This document shows positions 31,683 to 41,670 of a stretch of 64,000 bases of DNA, piece after piece. The translations under genes were made by a program, and so were the position numbers. The notes under the pieces were generated by a model. That model ran no database searches. It was not told the origin of the DNA and worked only from the letters and a program-made list of their open reading frames with translations. The DNA lies in contig NZ_QXGH01000010.1 in assembly GCF_003515065.1 (NCBI RefSeq), forward strand, positions 62,001 to 126,000. The letters run 5' to 3'. Position 1 is the stretch's first letter. The number at the start of each line of letters is the position of its first letter. Source of the DNA: Nocardioides immobilis (GTDB taxonomy: Bacteria; Actinomycetota; Actinomycetes; Propionibacteriales; Nocardioidaceae).

Positions 31683-32594
31683 GTGGTCACCCCTGCGACG
31701 CGCTTCTCGTGCGCTGCCGCCAGTTCGCTGCGCGACGAACCCCTGTCCGGCACCGCCACCCACGTCCGTACCTGGGTGCTGCTCGAGCACTCCGGTCCCT
31801 GGGGCAACGACGCGCTCCTGGACGCGCGCCTCCCGGACGGCCTCGGGGCGGCGCTCAAGCAGCAGGCGCGGACCTATCGCGCCAAGATCCTGCTGGTACG
31901 CCGGGCCCGGGCCAAGCGCGATCCCGAGCAGCTGAACATCTTCGTGGCGGACGCCCATCCCCGCCGCCCGCGCGTCGAGCACGGCACCGTCGCCGACCTC
32001 CGCGAGGTGCTCGACCTCGACCTCACGGCATTCCGCGAGGGCGGCTCGGCCGGGCTGGCGCCGTACGAAGGGTCCCTCTTCTGCGTCTGCACCAACGGCC
32101 GGCACGACGCCTGCTGCGCGGAGTTCGGTCGACCGGTCGCGATGGCGCTCGACGACGCGCACCCGGAGCAGACCTGGGAGGTCTCCCACATCGGCGGCGA
32201 CCGGTTCGCCGGGAACCTGGTCGTGCTGCCGGAGGGCCTCTACTACGGGCGGCTGGACCCGCAGCGGGCGATCGGCGTCGCGGGCGCGCACCTCGCCGGT
32301 GAGCTCGACCTCGACCACCTGCGCGGCCGGTCGTCGTACCCGATGGCGGTCCAGGCCGCCGAGCTCCACCTGCGGCGCCGGGTCGGCGCCACCCGGGTCG
32401 TCGACGTCGCGCTGGTCCGGCGCGCGGTCGACGGTGACGTCACCACGGCCACCTTCGCGGTGGCCGGCGCGACCTACGTGGTGCGCGTCCGGACGCTGCT
32501 CGACCCGGAGACCGCGACGCGGCTCACCTGCAAGGCCCACCGGGACAACCCGATCCCGCGGCACGAGCTGCTGGCGGTCGAGCGGACCTCGTGA
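31683..32594 (+). CDS. Sucrase/ferredoxin-like family protein
   Basis: The 303-residue protein has the family iron-sulfur region [15 protein letters not shown] and the downstream [11 protein letters not shown] motif, the thioredoxin-like [2Fe-2S] pattern. The N-terminus holds a further Cys (RFSCAA). Family members are thought to act in redox or iron handling. It starts four bases after the cupin oxygenase stop, so an electron-supply role for the oxygenase is possible (inference). GTG 31683 is used. Confidence 0.82.
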   Translation: MVTPATRFSCAAASSLRDEPLSGTATHVRTWVLLEHSGPWGNDALLDARLPDGLGAALKQQARTYRAKILLVRRARAKRDPEQLNIFVADAHPRRPRVEHGTVADLREVLDLDLTAFREGGSAGLAPYEGSLFCVCTNGRHDACCAEFGRPVAMALDDAHPEQTWEVSHIGGDRFAGNLVVLPEGLYYGRLDPQRAIGVAGAHLAGELDLDHLRGRSSYPMAVQAAELHLRRRVGATRVVDVALVRRAVDGDVTTATFAVAGATYVVRVRTLLDPETATRLTCKAHRDNPIPRHELLAVERTS

Positions 32595-32647
32595 GAGGCG
32601 CGGCCCGTCGGCGATGAGTTCGTCCTGCGAACGCGGTCTGATGGGGC

Positions 32648-33247
32648 ATGGGAATCGTGACCGCAGACATCGCCATCACCCTCGACGGCTTCGGCGCCGG
32701 CGCGGGGCAGTGCCTCGAGCGTCCGTTCGGCGACCTCGACGAGAACCGGCTGCACAGCTGGATGTTCGACCACCGCGACGACAACGCGGCCGAGGTGGAA
32801 GCGATCGTCGACGCCGGGGCCTTCGTGATGGGTCGCAACATGTTCAGCCCCGGCCGGGGCGAGTGGGACCTCGACTGGAGTGGCTGGTGGGGCGACGACC
32901 CGCCGTACCACGCCCCCGTGTACGTCCTCACCCACTACGAGCGGGAGCCGGTGGAGATGGAGGGCGGCACCACGTTCCACTTCGTCACCGACGGGCCCGA
33001 GGCCGCGCTCGGCCTCGCCCGCGCGGCAGCGGGCGACCGCAACGTCGCGATCGCCGGGGGCGCGTCGACGATCAACGCCTACCTCGCGATCGACGCCATC
33101 GACGAGCTGCGGCTGCACGTCACGCCGTTCGTCTCCGGGCTCACCGAGGGGTCGCGGATGTTCGACGGGGTGCCGGCGCTCGGCCTGGTTGCCGCGGGCG
33201 CGCGGCACACGCCGCACGTCACCCACCTCACCTATCGGCGGACCTGA
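32648..33247 (+). CDS. RibD C-terminal/dihydrofolate-reductase-fold reductase
   Basis: The 199-residue protein begins with [12 protein letters not shown] and has [26 protein letters not shown] and [16 protein letters not shown]. These are the strand and NADPH-loop motifs of the RibD_C superfamily, often annotated YwjB/YyaP-like. It would reduce a pyrimidine-, pterin- or deazaflavin-like substrate; the exact one is unknown. It is monocistronic by spacing. Confidence 0.86.
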   Translation: MGIVTADIAITLDGFGAGAGQCLERPFGDLDENRLHSWMFDHRDDNAAEVEAIVDAGAFVMGRNMFSPGRGEWDLDWSGWWGDDPPYHAPVYVLTHYEREPVEMEGGTTFHFVTDGPEAALGLARAAAGDRNVAIAGGASTINAYLAIDAIDELRLHVTPFVSGLTEGSRMFDGVPALGLVAAGARHTPHVTHLTYRRT

Positions 33248-33318
33248 CCCGATTCACCCGCACCGCCGGCCCTGCGGTGCTAGCGTCCGGGCGGGATCGC
33301 GCGAATCGGGGACAAGGT

Positions 33319-34785
33319 ATGAGTGAGACTCCGGCAGGGCCGGGCTGGTGGCAGGCATCCGACGGACGCTGGTACCCGCCCGAGGCGCATCCGTCTGCCC
33401 AGCCGCCCGCCGGGCCCCCGCCGGCGATGCCGACGATGCCGGCCGGCGGAGCGCAACAGGGCCAGCCGCCGTCGTACCCGCCGAACCAGGGCCAACCGCC
33501 GACCGGGTACCCCGGCCAGCCCCAGGGTGGGTACCCCGGCCAGCCGCCGGGTGGCTACCCCGGCCAGCCCCAGGGTGGTTACGGCGGTCAGCCGCCGGGT
33601 GGCTATCCCGGCCAGCCCTTCGGTGCCGGGAGCCCGCCGCCGAACAAGAAGCGCGGACTCCTCATCGCCCTCCTGGTGCTGCTGGTCGCCGCGATGCTCG
33701 GCGCGGCCGGCGCTCTCGTCATCGTGCTCAACAACGACGACAACGACAGCGATCCCGAGATCACCGGCGACCCGGTGACCCTCGAGCCGGTCGAGTCGCC
33801 CGGGGCCTCGCCGTTCGTGACCGGCAGCGCCGTGGCGACGACCGAGCTGTCGTCCGCCGCGGTCGACGCCGCCAATGCCATCAGCGCGGACCTCGAGGTC
33901 GACGACGAGACCGACGGGCGGATCGCGACGGGCACCGAGCCCGGCCTGTACGGCGGCACGATGGACGAGCAGGCCTGCGATCCGTTCGCGCTGGCCGACT
34001 TCCTCGAGGGGGACCAGGCCAAGGGCGCGGCGTGGGCAGGCGTGCTCGGCATCCCTCCGGCTGACATCCGCACCTACATCGAGAACCTCACGCCCGTCCT
34101 CCTCACGACCGACACCTGGGTCACCAACCACGGGTTCGAGAACGGCGAGGCGACCAGCTTCCAGTCCGTCATGCAGGCAGGCACGGCCGTGCTGATCGAC
34201 GAGCACGGGGTCCCGCGGGTCCGGTGCTTCTGCGGCAACCCGCTGGTTGAGCCGGAGACCGAGGACTACACGCTGCACGCCACCGAGGGCGAGAAGTGGG
34301 ACGACTACGAGCCCACGAACGTCCGGCTGGTGAAGGGCGGCGATCAGACCCTCGAGACGGTGACGCTGATCGACGCCGAGTCGGGGGAGCAGTTCGACCG
34401 CGGGCTCGGCCCCGGCCAGACCGGCACCGTGCAGGCGACGTTGCGCTGGTCCGGGACAGCCGACATGGACCTGCACGTCATCGACTCCAACGGCGAGGAG
34501 ATCTACTTCCTCGACCACCCGAGCTCGTCGGGCGGTGACCTCGACCTCGACACGATCCCGGGCTGCGGGTCGGGCGACACCGGGCCGCACACCGAGAACA
34601 TCTTCTGGGAGCAGGACGCGCCGCCCGGGGAGTACACCGTCTTCGTCTACGACTACACGTCGTGCGACGAGCCCACCGAGTACAGCCTCCAGGTGGTCGT
34701 CGGCGGCAGCACGGTGGTCTCGGAGACGGGCACGATCGCCGAGAGCCAGACCGAGGGGCCGCGCTACAAGTTCCAGGTCTACTGA
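33319..34785 (+). CDS. Anchored exported protein: DUF2510, Pro/Gly/Gln repeats, one TM helix, DUF6777-like and DUF2135-like domains
   Basis: The 488-residue protein starts with a DUF2510-like [17 protein letters not shown]. About six copies of a GGYPGQPQ/P repeat follow (residues about 45-105), then one membrane helix (about 112-136). Outside the membrane is a domain with [20 protein letters not shown] and [16 protein letters not shown], resembling DUF6777 of actinobacterial kinases. It ends with [18 protein letters not shown] and [10 protein letters not shown], the pattern of DUF2135/YfaP beta domains. The topology is N-in, C-out. It is probably a surface or cell-wall-binding protein. Confidence 0.75.
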   Translation: MSETPAGPGWWQASDGRWYPPEAHPSAQPPAGPPPAMPTMPAGGAQQGQPPSYPPNQGQPPTGYPGQPQGGYPGQPPGGYPGQPQGGYGGQPPGGYPGQPFGAGSPPPNKKRGLLIALLVLLVAAMLGAAGALVIVLNNDDNDSDPEITGDPVTLEPVESPGASPFVTGSAVATTELSSAAVDAANAISADLEVDDETDGRIATGTEPGLYGGTMDEQACDPFALADFLEGDQAKGAAWAGVLGIPPADIRTYIENLTPVLLTTDTWVTNHGFENGEATSFQSVMQAGTAVLIDEHGVPRVRCFCGNPLVEPETEDYTLHATEGEKWDDYEPTNVRLVKGGDQTLETVTLIDAESGEQFDRGLGPGQTGTVQATLRWSGTADMDLHVIDSNGEEIYFLDHPSSSGGDLDLDTIPGCGSGDTGPHTENIFWEQDAPPGEYTVFVYDYTSCDEPTEYSLQVVVGGSTVVSETGTIAESQTEGPRYKFQVY

Positions 34786-34789
34786 CGAC

Positions 34790-35863
34790 CTAGGGGCGGG
34801 GGGCCGCGTCGTCGCGGAACGCGACGACGTCGCCGACGACCCCCACCCGCACCCGGTCTCCGGGCGTCGGCACCGAGGTCGCCGGGGTGCGCGCCGAGAG
34901 CTGCTCGCCGGAGTCGAGTCGCACCCGGACCGTGGCGTCGTGGCCGTAGAAGCTGATGTCCACGACCTCGGCGGGGGCGCCGTCCGCCCGATCAGCACTG
35001 TGGGGCCGGATCTGGATCTGCTCCGCCCGTACGGCGAGCCGCACCGCTCCGGGCTCGCACGTCATCCGGAGCGGGACGATGCCCAGGGCACACCGGGCCT
35101 CGGCGTCGCCCTCGACGTACCCGTCGACGAGGGAGGCGTGCCCGAGGAACGAGGCCACCCGGGGCTCGGCGGGACTCAGGTAGACGGTGGCTGGCGGGGC
35201 GACCTGGAGGAACGCGCCCCCCATCATCACCGCGACCTGGTCGGCGAGCGACAGCGCCTCACCCTGGTCGTGGGTGACCAGGAGGGCGGCGGCGCCGGCC
35301 GCGCGCAGCGCGCGAACGACGGCTCGGCCGGTGTCCTCGCGCAGCGACGCGTCGAGCGAGGAGAACGGCTCGTCGAGCAGGACGAGGGTCGGGCGCGGCG
35401 CGAGGGCACGGGCCAGCGCCACCCGCTGCTGCTGCCCGCCGGAGAGCTCGTGGGGATAGCGCTGCGCCAGCGCGGACGGCAGCTCGACCAGCTCGAGCAT
35501 CTCGGCGACCCTGTCGGTCCTGCCGTAGCTCCCGCCCCGTTCGGCAGCCGTCAGGCCGAACGCGATGTTGGCCGCCACGTCGAGGTGGGGGAACAGCGCG
35601 CCGTCCTGCGGCACGTAGCCGAGTCCGCGCAGGCGTGCGGGCACCGACCGGCGGCCGCTCACGACCTCGGAGCCCGCGACCGAGACGGTGCCGGCGCTCG
35701 GCGCCACGAACCCGGCGACGGTGCGGAGCAGGGTCGTCTTCCCGCACCCGGACGGGCCGAGGATCGCGGTCACGCCGTCCTTGACGACGAGGTCGATGCC
35801 GAGCAGGACCGGGGTCCGTCCGTAGCCGGCCTCCAGGCCGTGGATCTCGAGTGCGGCGCTCAC
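34790..35863 (-). CDS. fbpC: Fe(III) ABC transporter ATP-binding protein (FbpC type)
   Basis: The 357-residue protein has Walker A GPSGCGKTT, signature LSGGQQQR, Walker B LVLLDEPFSSLD and a C-terminal TOBE_2 domain (about 270-350), the domain order of FbpC/PotA-type importers. It follows the permease gene by seven bases and shares its operon with the iron-binding lipoprotein. GTG 35863 is the first good start. It powers import of ferric iron or a related metal complex. Confidence 0.9.
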   Translation of the reverse strand: MSAALEIHGLEAGYGRTPVLLGIDLVVKDGVTAILGPSGCGKTTLLRTVAGFVAPSAGTVSVAGSEVVSGRRSVPARLRGLGYVPQDGALFPHLDVAANIAFGLTAAERGGSYGRTDRVAEMLELVELPSALAQRYPHELSGGQQQRVALARALAPRPTLVLLDEPFSSLDASLREDTGRAVVRALRAAGAAALLVTHDQGEALSLADQVAVMMGGAFLQVAPPATVYLSPAEPRVASFLGHASLVDGYVEGDAEARCALGIVPLRMTCEPGAVRLAVRAEQIQIRPHSADRADGAPAEVVDISFYGHDATVRVRLDSGEQLSARTPATSVPTPGDRVRVGVVGDVVAFRDDAAPRP

Positions 35864-35870
35864 GGGGTGC

Positions 35871-37391
35871 TCACGTCCCGCTCCTGAGGCTCAGGCTGCC
35901 CAGCAGCCAGGTGGAGGGGATGGACAGCACGACCAGCGCGAGTCCGTAGGGGGCGGCGGCGCCGTACGCGATCGCGGACGCGTCGGACCAGAACTGGGTG
36001 GCCAGGGTGTTGGTGCCGAGGGGCGCGAGCAGCAGCGTGGCCGTGAGCTCGGTGGCGACCGCCAGGCCCACGAGGGCCGTGGCCGCGGTGAGGCCGGGGA
36101 GGACGAGCGGCAGGGTGACCCGCCGGGCGACGGCCGGTCCGGTGCACCCGAGGTTGCGCGCGACGTCCTCGAGGCCGGGCGGGACCAGCTCGAACGTCGA
36201 GCGGACGCTGACCACGGCGCGCGGCAGGAAGAGGATCGCGTAGCCCAGCAGGAGCACGACCACAGTCTGGTACAGCGTCGGCACCACCCGGATCGAGACG
36301 GTCACCAGGGCGAGTGCGATCACGATGCCGGGCATCGCGCTCGCCGTGTAGACGCTGCGCTCGATCGCTGTCGTCAGGAGGCCGCGGTGCCGGACCGCCA
36401 GCCACACCACCGGTACGGCGATCACGGTCGCCGTGACGCCGCCGGCCAGCGCGAGCCCGAGGGTCGTCGCGGTCGCCGCGCTGAGCTCGCCGACGTCGAC
36501 GGTCGCCGACGTCCCGCGGAGGAGCCAGCGGACCAGGGCGCCGAGCGGGACGGCCAGGGCCCACAGGGCGACGCCCGTCAGGGCGGCGAGGACGGGCAGC
36601 TTGAGCCGGCCGAGCTGGATCCGGAGCGGGTGGCCGCTGGCCCCGGAGCCGACCCGGGCGCGGCGGCGTCGGCCGCGGAGGAGGAGCTCGATGCCGAGCA
36701 GGAGCAGGCAGAAGGTGACGAGGACGAGCGCGAGGAGCGTGGCCTCCGGCCCGTTGAAGACGGTGGCGTACTGCTGGAGGATCGCGGTGGTCAGGGTCGG
36801 GTAGTTCAGCAGCTGGAGCGCGCCGTACTCCGCCAGCAGGTGCAGGCCGACCAGCAGCGCGCCGCCGAGGACGGCCGGGCTCACGGCCGGCAGGGTCACC
36901 CGGGTGAACACGCCCCAGCCGCTGCGCCCGAGCGACGTGGCCACCTCCTCGACTCCCGGGTCCAGGCGCCGCAGGGCGGCGACCGTGGGCAGGTAGACGA
37001 GGGGGTAGTAGGACAGCGTCACGACCATCACCGCGCCGGGGAACGACTGCACGGCGTGCGTCGTCGACACCCAGCCGTACCCGTTGACGAACGCCGGTAC
37101 GGCGAGCGGCGCGCAGAGGACGCCGTGCCACCACCCCCGTCCCGGGACGTCGGTGCGCTCCACGATCCACGCGCCGGCCACGCCGAGGACGGTGCTTGCC
37201 GCGACTCCGGCGACGAGCAGGCGCACCGTGTTCCACAGCAGCTCGCCGATCCGGGGCCGCCACAGGAAGTCGACGGCCTCCTGCCGGCCGAGCTCGGCGG
37301 TCGTCGCGATCACGTAGCCGAGCGGCACCAGCGCGAGGCCGGCCACGGCCAGTCCGACCAGCAACAGCACGGGCGAGGCGCCCCCGGCCAC
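35871..37391 (-). CDS. fbpB: Fe(III) ABC transporter permease (FbpB type, two fused permease domains)
   Basis: The 506-residue protein has twelve membrane helices in two halves, each with a BPD_transp_1 coupling loop (EVATSLGRSGWGVFTRVTLP and EDVARNLGCTGPAVARRVTLP, split here as EAA-type motifs). The fused double permease is characteristic of the FbpB/SfuB group. The coding frame opens at the stop of the binding-protein gene; CTG 37442 would overlap that stop as CTGA, while GTG 37391 is the first standard start and is used here. Confidence 0.88.
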   Translation of the reverse strand: MAGGASPVLLLVGLAVAGLALVPLGYVIATTAELGRQEAVDFLWRPRIGELLWNTVRLLVAGVAASTVLGVAGAWIVERTDVPGRGWWHGVLCAPLAVPAFVNGYGWVSTTHAVQSFPGAVMVVTLSYYPLVYLPTVAALRRLDPGVEEVATSLGRSGWGVFTRVTLPAVSPAVLGGALLVGLHLLAEYGALQLLNYPTLTTAILQQYATVFNGPEATLLALVLVTFCLLLLGIELLLRGRRRRARVGSGASGHPLRIQLGRLKLPVLAALTGVALWALAVPLGALVRWLLRGTSATVDVGELSAATATTLGLALAGGVTATVIAVPVVWLAVRHRGLLTTAIERSVYTASAMPGIVIALALVTVSIRVVPTLYQTVVVLLLGYAILFLPRAVVSVRSTFELVPPGLEDVARNLGCTGPAVARRVTLPLVLPGLTAATALVGLAVATELTATLLLAPLGTNTLATQFWSDASAIAYGAAAPYGLALVVLSIPSTWLLGSLSLRSGT

Positions 37392-37438
37392 TGGCCGGGG
37401 ACTCCTCGTCGCCCGTGCAGGTGCGGGTGCGGTCGTGG

Positions 37439-38449
37439 TCAGAGGAATCCGACCTCGGTCATCAGGTCGACGACGGCTTCGGAGTCCAGGTCGGAGACGT
37501 TGACCGCCGGGGGCTGGAGCGCGCTGAACGGCTGGGTGACCTGGTCGAGCTCGACGGCCGGGTTGAGCGGGTACTCCAGCGCATAGCTGTCGGCGATGAT
37601 CTGCTGGCCCTCCTCGCCGACGAGGAACTCCAGGAACTGCTCGGCCTCGTCCTTCATGTCGCTCGACTCGAGCACGCCGGCGCCCGAGACGCTCACGAAG
37701 GCACCCGGGTCCTGGTCGGTGAAGTAGTGCTGGGCGCTGCTGTCGCTCACGTCGCCGCCCTCGGCCCGGTCGCGCTCCCAGTAGTAGTGGTAGACGATCC
37801 CGACCTCGGACTCGCCGGAGTCGACGTTCTCGAGGACGACGTTGTTGCCGTCGTAGACGGTGCCGTTCTCCTTGATGCCCTCGAGCCACGCGCGGGTGGC
37901 CTCCTCGCCCTCGAGCTCGAGGACAGCGGCGACGATCGCCTGGAAGTCGGCGCCGGTCGGCGAGAAGGACAGCCGGCCCGCCCACTCGGGGTCGGCGAGG
38001 TCCATGATCGAGTCGGGGAGCTCGGACTCCTCGATCTTGTCGGTGTTGTAGACGAGCACCGTCGACCGTGCGACGAAGCCGGTCCAGAGGCCGCTCTCCG
38101 GGCGGAACATCTCGGGGATCACCTCGAGGATGTCGGAGGGCAGCTCCTCGAAGAGCCCCTCGGCCTCCACCTGCGACATCGCGGGGGAGTTCTCGGTGAG
38201 GAACACGTCGGCGTCCGACGCGTCGCCCTCCTGGACCAGCTGGTTCGACAGCTCGAGGTCCTTGCCGTTGCGGAGCTCGACCTCGATGCCGGTCTCGTCC
38301 TCGAACGCCGGCACGATCTCCTCGAGGAGCTGCTCGTGCTGGGCGTTGTAGATCACCAGCTTCGGACCACCGAAGAGACCGCAGGCGGTGAGCATCGGGG
38401 CGATCAACCCCAACGAGGTTGCGACGGCGAGCGGACGGGCGAGATTCAT
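37439..38449 (-). CDS. fbpA: Fe(III) substrate-binding lipoprotein (FbpA type)
   Basis: The 336-residue protein has a lipobox (MLTAC, Cys at about 23) and the FbpA fold, with YNAQHEQLLEE near the N-terminus (iron-ligand His) and the tyrosine pair in VGIVYHYYWERD. The ligand set His/Tyr/Tyr fits direct ferric-iron binding rather than a siderophore. It is the first gene of the transporter operon, 31 bases downstream of the adenylation-carrier-acyltransferase fusion gene, so the whole block may be under the iron box at 41017. Confidence 0.9.
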   Translation of the reverse strand: MNLARPLAVATSLGLIAPMLTACGLFGGPKLVIYNAQHEQLLEEIVPAFEDETGIEVELRNGKDLELSNQLVQEGDASDADVFLTENSPAMSQVEAEGLFEELPSDILEVIPEMFRPESGLWTGFVARSTVLVYNTDKIEESELPDSIMDLADPEWAGRLSFSPTGADFQAIVAAVLELEGEEATRAWLEGIKENGTVYDGNNVVLENVDSGESEVGIVYHYYWERDRAEGGDVSDSSAQHYFTDQDPGAFVSVSGAGVLESSDMKDEAEQFLEFLVGEEGQQIIADSYALEYPLNPAVELDQVTQPFSALQPPAVNVSDLDSEAVVDLMTEVGFL

Positions 38450-38480
38450 CGGTATTCCTTGCTTGTGTGTCGGGCGGAGG

Positions 38481-41006
38481 TTACAGAGCGACGCGGCCGC
38501 GCCAGCGACGCAGGCCCCGGTCCGAGACGTGGTCGACCAGTCGCCAGACGGCGATGCCGACGAGCAGTGAGGCCAGCAGCCCCCCGAGGGGCCAGCGGTG
38601 CTCGAGGTGGGGATAGACCTGCCAGTGCGTCAGGTAGACGTAGAGCGACGCGCCCGCGATCTGGCCGACGGCGCCGACCAGCACCCGCGGCCACGGCACG
38701 GTGGGGACCCAGATCAGCGCCAGCAGGCCGGCGGCGATGACCGTTTCCCGGACGGGGTCGCCGCAGAAGCCCTGGACGCCGGCGACGAGCAGCGCCGACA
38801 GCAGGAGGCGGTGGCCGTGGTGGCGCGCCCTGGCCGCAGCCCAGCCCCCCACGAACAGCCAGGCCACGAACGTCGAGGAGTGGATGAGGTCGCCGTCGTA
38901 GCCGGTCGCCGTCGCCCAGAACCGCGGGATCAGCGAGGCGGCGAGCACCACGATCGCGAACCAGTACGGCGAACGCCGCTCCCATGCCGCGACCGGGCGG
39001 ATCGCCATCAGGGCGGCCGCTCCGATCATCATCGAGACGAGTACCTCGATGAACCAGAAGTGCCACTCGGGCTCGACCCAGGTGTGGGAGCCGAGCGCGT
39101 CGTTGAGCAGCAGGATGTTTCGCCAGCCGTACTGGCCGCTGATGAGGCAGACCGCGGCGATCCACAGCGACGTCGGGATGGCGATCCGCGCAACCGAGCG
39201 CGCCAGCCGGGTCACGCGGGCGCGGCTCTCCGTGCCGGCGAGGTGGAACCGCGCGAAGTTGGCTCCGGCGACCCCGAGGAGCACGTGGGCGCCACCGAGC
39301 AGCGTGAACAGGTTCGTGTGGGTGCCGACGATCAGCACGATCGCCACCGCGCGGAGCACGATGCCGGTGTCGAGGCGGACCCACCGCGGGCGAGGGCCGT
39401 CGGTCGCGAGGGCGGCGAGCTCGGCGATCGTGCGGTCCGGCCAGTCGGACGGCAGCCGGCCCAGCCGGCGCTCGAGGCGGAGCGAGAGCTCGACGTACGA
39501 CAGGGAGTCGCCGCCGAGGCCCGCGAACGTGTCGGACTCGGTGACCCGCGAGCGGCGCAGCACGGCTCCGTAGAGGGCGGCCAGCGAGCTGCCGGCGGAG
39601 ACCTCCGGGCCCCCGGCCTGCGGGGCCTCGAGCCGGGCGACCGCCGCCTGGTCGATCTTGCCGTTGGGCAGCCGCGGCACGGGCGCGACGGGTACGACGG
39701 CGATCGCGTGCTCGGGCAGCCCGGTCGCCGCTGCCGCGGTCGTGGCGACCTCGGCGACGGCGTGCGGGTCGGGCTCGCCGGCGAGCGCGACGACCAGCCG
39801 GGTGGCGTCGGCCGACTCGGCGCAGACGACCTCGTGGTCGCCGAGCGTCAGCAGCGTCTCGACCCGGTCCAGGTCGATGCGCTGGCCGAAGAGCTTCGCG
39901 AACCGCGAGCAGCGCCCCACGACCTCGAACAGGCCGGCCTCGTTCTGCCGGGCGAGGTCGCCGGTCCGCAGCTCGGTCAGCTCCGGCCCGCGGGCCAGGT
40001 CGGCCGTGCCGTGGGCGTAGCCCATCATCACGTTCGGACCGCTGTAGACCAGCTCCCCGACGCCGGTCGGGTGGCCGTCGACCGGCGCGAGCCGGAAGGC
40101 GCCGCCGGGGACCGGGACGCCGATCGCGCCGGGGTGGGCGGCGGTGAGCGCCGGCGGCAGGTACGCCATCCGGGCGGTGGCCTCGGTCTGGCCGTACATG
40201 ACGAACAGCTCCCACCCCTCGCGGCGGCCGCGCTCGGCGACCGCGCTGACCCGTTCGGGAGCGAGCCGGCCGCCGGCCTGGGTGACCTGGCGCAGCGTGG
40301 GGAGCTCGGGCCAGCCCGCGGCGTCGAGCAGGTCGAACGTGTAGGGCACTCCCGCGAAGGACGTCACCCCGGTCGCGCGGGCGAGGTCCCACAGCGCCGA
40401 CTCGGCGACGCTGCGGCCGCTGAGCACCACCGACGCCCCGACGGAGAGGTGGCTGTGCAGCACCGACAGGCCGTAGCAGTAGTCGAGGGGCAGCGTGGTG
40501 ATCGCGCGGTCGTCCGTCGTGAGGCCGAGGTACGACGCGATCGCGTCGGCGTTGCTCTCGAGGTTGGTCCGCGACAGCCGGACCAGCTTGGGAGATCCGG
40601 TGGAGCCGGAGGTGCTCAGCAGGACGCGCAGGTCGGGATGGAGCGCGGGCTCCGGTCGGCCGGTCGGAGCGAACCCGCCGTCCACCCAGGCGCTGCTCGC
40701 TCCGTAGGCGCGGGGGAGCACGGCGTCGCGGGACAGGAGCACCGTGTGGCCGCCTGCCAGCGCTGCCAGGTAGGCGACGATGAACTCGGTCGTCGGCGCC
40801 GGCACCAGGCCGACGAGCTGCTGGCTGGCCGGAAGCCGGGTCTGCGCCTGGGCGACGAGGTCCGCGAGGTCGTCGTACGACAGCACCTCGGTGCCGGTGA
40901 CGAGGGCCGGCCTCCCGCCGTGGCTCCCGAGGTCGACCGCGAACCCGACGCCCACGCCCGCCCGGGTCGTGCGCTCGGGCGCTCGCGCGGTCAGCGGCGG
41001 CGTCAC
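38481..41006 (-). CDS. Adenylation - carrier protein - acyltransferase-3 fusion
   Basis: The 841-residue protein is a single-chain assembly enzyme. An acyl/amino-acid adenylation domain covers about 1-460: A3 motif STSGSTGSPK at 131-140, A5 MYGQTE, A7 RTGDL, A8 LFGQRIDLDRVE, A10 PNGKID. A carrier domain carries the phosphopantetheine Ser501 in LGGDSL. A membrane acyltransferase-3 domain (about 545-841, ten helices) follows. It would activate an acid and move it, on the carrier, to an acceptor at the membrane. GTG 41006 lies 10 bases after the iron box. Located directly before fbpABC, it probably serves iron or metal acquisition; the product is unknown. Confidence 0.88.
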   Translation of the reverse strand: MTPPLTARAPERTTRAGVGVGFAVDLGSHGGRPALVTGTEVLSYDDLADLVAQAQTRLPASQQLVGLVPAPTTEFIVAYLAALAGGHTVLLSRDAVLPRAYGASSAWVDGGFAPTGRPEPALHPDLRVLLSTSGSTGSPKLVRLSRTNLESNADAIASYLGLTTDDRAITTLPLDYCYGLSVLHSHLSVGASVVLSGRSVAESALWDLARATGVTSFAGVPYTFDLLDAAGWPELPTLRQVTQAGGRLAPERVSAVAERGRREGWELFVMYGQTEATARMAYLPPALTAAHPGAIGVPVPGGAFRLAPVDGHPTGVGELVYSGPNVMMGYAHGTADLARGPELTELRTGDLARQNEAGLFEVVGRCSRFAKLFGQRIDLDRVETLLTLGDHEVVCAESADATRLVVALAGEPDPHAVAEVATTAAAATGLPEHAIAVVPVAPVPRLPNGKIDQAAVARLEAPQAGGPEVSAGSSLAALYGAVLRRSRVTESDTFAGLGGDSLSYVELSLRLERRLGRLPSDWPDRTIAELAALATDGPRPRWVRLDTGIVLRAVAIVLIVGTHTNLFTLLGGAHVLLGVAGANFARFHLAGTESRARVTRLARSVARIAIPTSLWIAAVCLISGQYGWRNILLLNDALGSHTWVEPEWHFWFIEVLVSMMIGAAALMAIRPVAAWERRSPYWFAIVVLAASLIPRFWATATGYDGDLIHSSTFVAWLFVGGWAAARARHHGHRLLLSALLVAGVQGFCGDPVRETVIAAGLLALIWVPTVPWPRVLVGAVGQIAGASLYVYLTHWQVYPHLEHRWPLGGLLASLLVGIAVWRLVDHVSDRGLRRWRGRVAL

Positions 41007-41016
41007 CCGCTCAATA

Positions 41017-41035
41017 TAAGGCTAGCCATACCAAC
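41017..41035 (-). promoter_or_regulatory. IdeR/DtxR-type iron box
   Basis: The 19 bases TAAGGCTAGCCATACCAAC match 15 of 19 positions of the DtxR/IdeR consensus TWAGGTWAGSCTWACCTWA. It ends next to the GTG of the fusion gene, where a bound repressor would block transcription when iron is ample. Confidence 0.65.
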
Positions 41036-41082
41036 GTTAGGTATCGCTCACCAAACGGACGCGCCGATCGGCGTGTCACTGC

Positions 41083-41550
41083 TCACACGGCGGTGAGGCG
41101 GAACACGGGGATCACCCGGTCGGTGCGCTCGGCGTACTTGTCGAAGTTGGGCCAGAGCGCCCGCATCGTCTCCCAGGCCCGGTCGCGCTCCTCGCCCACC
41201 ATCTCGCGCCAGGTGACGGTGTAGTCCTGGCGGCGGTAGCGGATCTTCGCGGTGTCCGCGGCGCGGAGGTTGGCGACCCAGATCGGCGGCTTGGGTGCCC
41301 CGAAGTAGGAGCCGGCGATGAGCCACTCGTCGCCGTCCGGGACCGTGAGCAGGTTCGTCGAGCGGGGGATGCCGCTCTTGCGGCCCGGGACGGTCAGCAC
41401 CACGTTGGGCAGGCCCGCGATGTCGAGGATGCCGTAGCGGTTCTTCGTGACCCGGTGCACCAGGTTGTCCGTCCAGACGACCTGGGGGAGCAGCTTCGGC
41501 ATCCAGGAGAGGGAGCCGATCTTGATCGCGACCGGTGTGAGCAGACCCAT
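41083..41550 (-). CDS. Ddn-like F420-dependent nitroreductase/quinone reductase family protein
   Basis: The 155-residue split-barrel protein has VLTVPGRKSGIPRSTNLLTV and the IAGSYFGAPKPPIWVANL block, the F420/phosphate-binding features of the Ddn (Rv3547) group. These enzymes reduce quinones or nitro compounds with reduced F420 and are often membrane-associated; the N-terminus here is hydrophobic. ATG 41550 is preceded by TACCTT six bases upstream and by no ribosome site, so the mRNA may be leaderless. The frame extends 25 codons further upstream, but without a supporting site. Confidence 0.85.
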   Translation of the reverse strand: MGLLTPVAIKIGSLSWMPKLLPQVVWTDNLVHRVTKNRYGILDIAGLPNVVLTVPGRKSGIPRSTNLLTVPDGDEWLIAGSYFGAPKPPIWVANLRAADTAKIRYRRQDYTVTWREMVGEERDRAWETMRALWPNFDKYAERTDRVIPVFRLTAV

Positions 41551-41670
41551 GCCCGAAAGGTAGACGCTCTGAGCGTCGGGTGGGAGACGCACCCCGGATT
41601 CAGAAGCCTCGCATGAGGAGCACATGAGAGCCTCATCGAGGTCTCATCCTGCGTTCCTAACGTCCTCGAG

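Noticed and set aside
33480..33620. Short tandem DNA repeats, considered as CRISPR
   Set aside because: The units encode in-frame GGYPGQPQ/P protein repeats without unique spacers.
38598..41096. Long open frame (832 codons) on the plus strand opposite the adenylation fusion gene
   Set aside because: It is antisense to a gene with complete catalytic motifs; its sequence is rich in Arg, Asp, Gly and Val with no motif, as expected from high-GC third-position bias.
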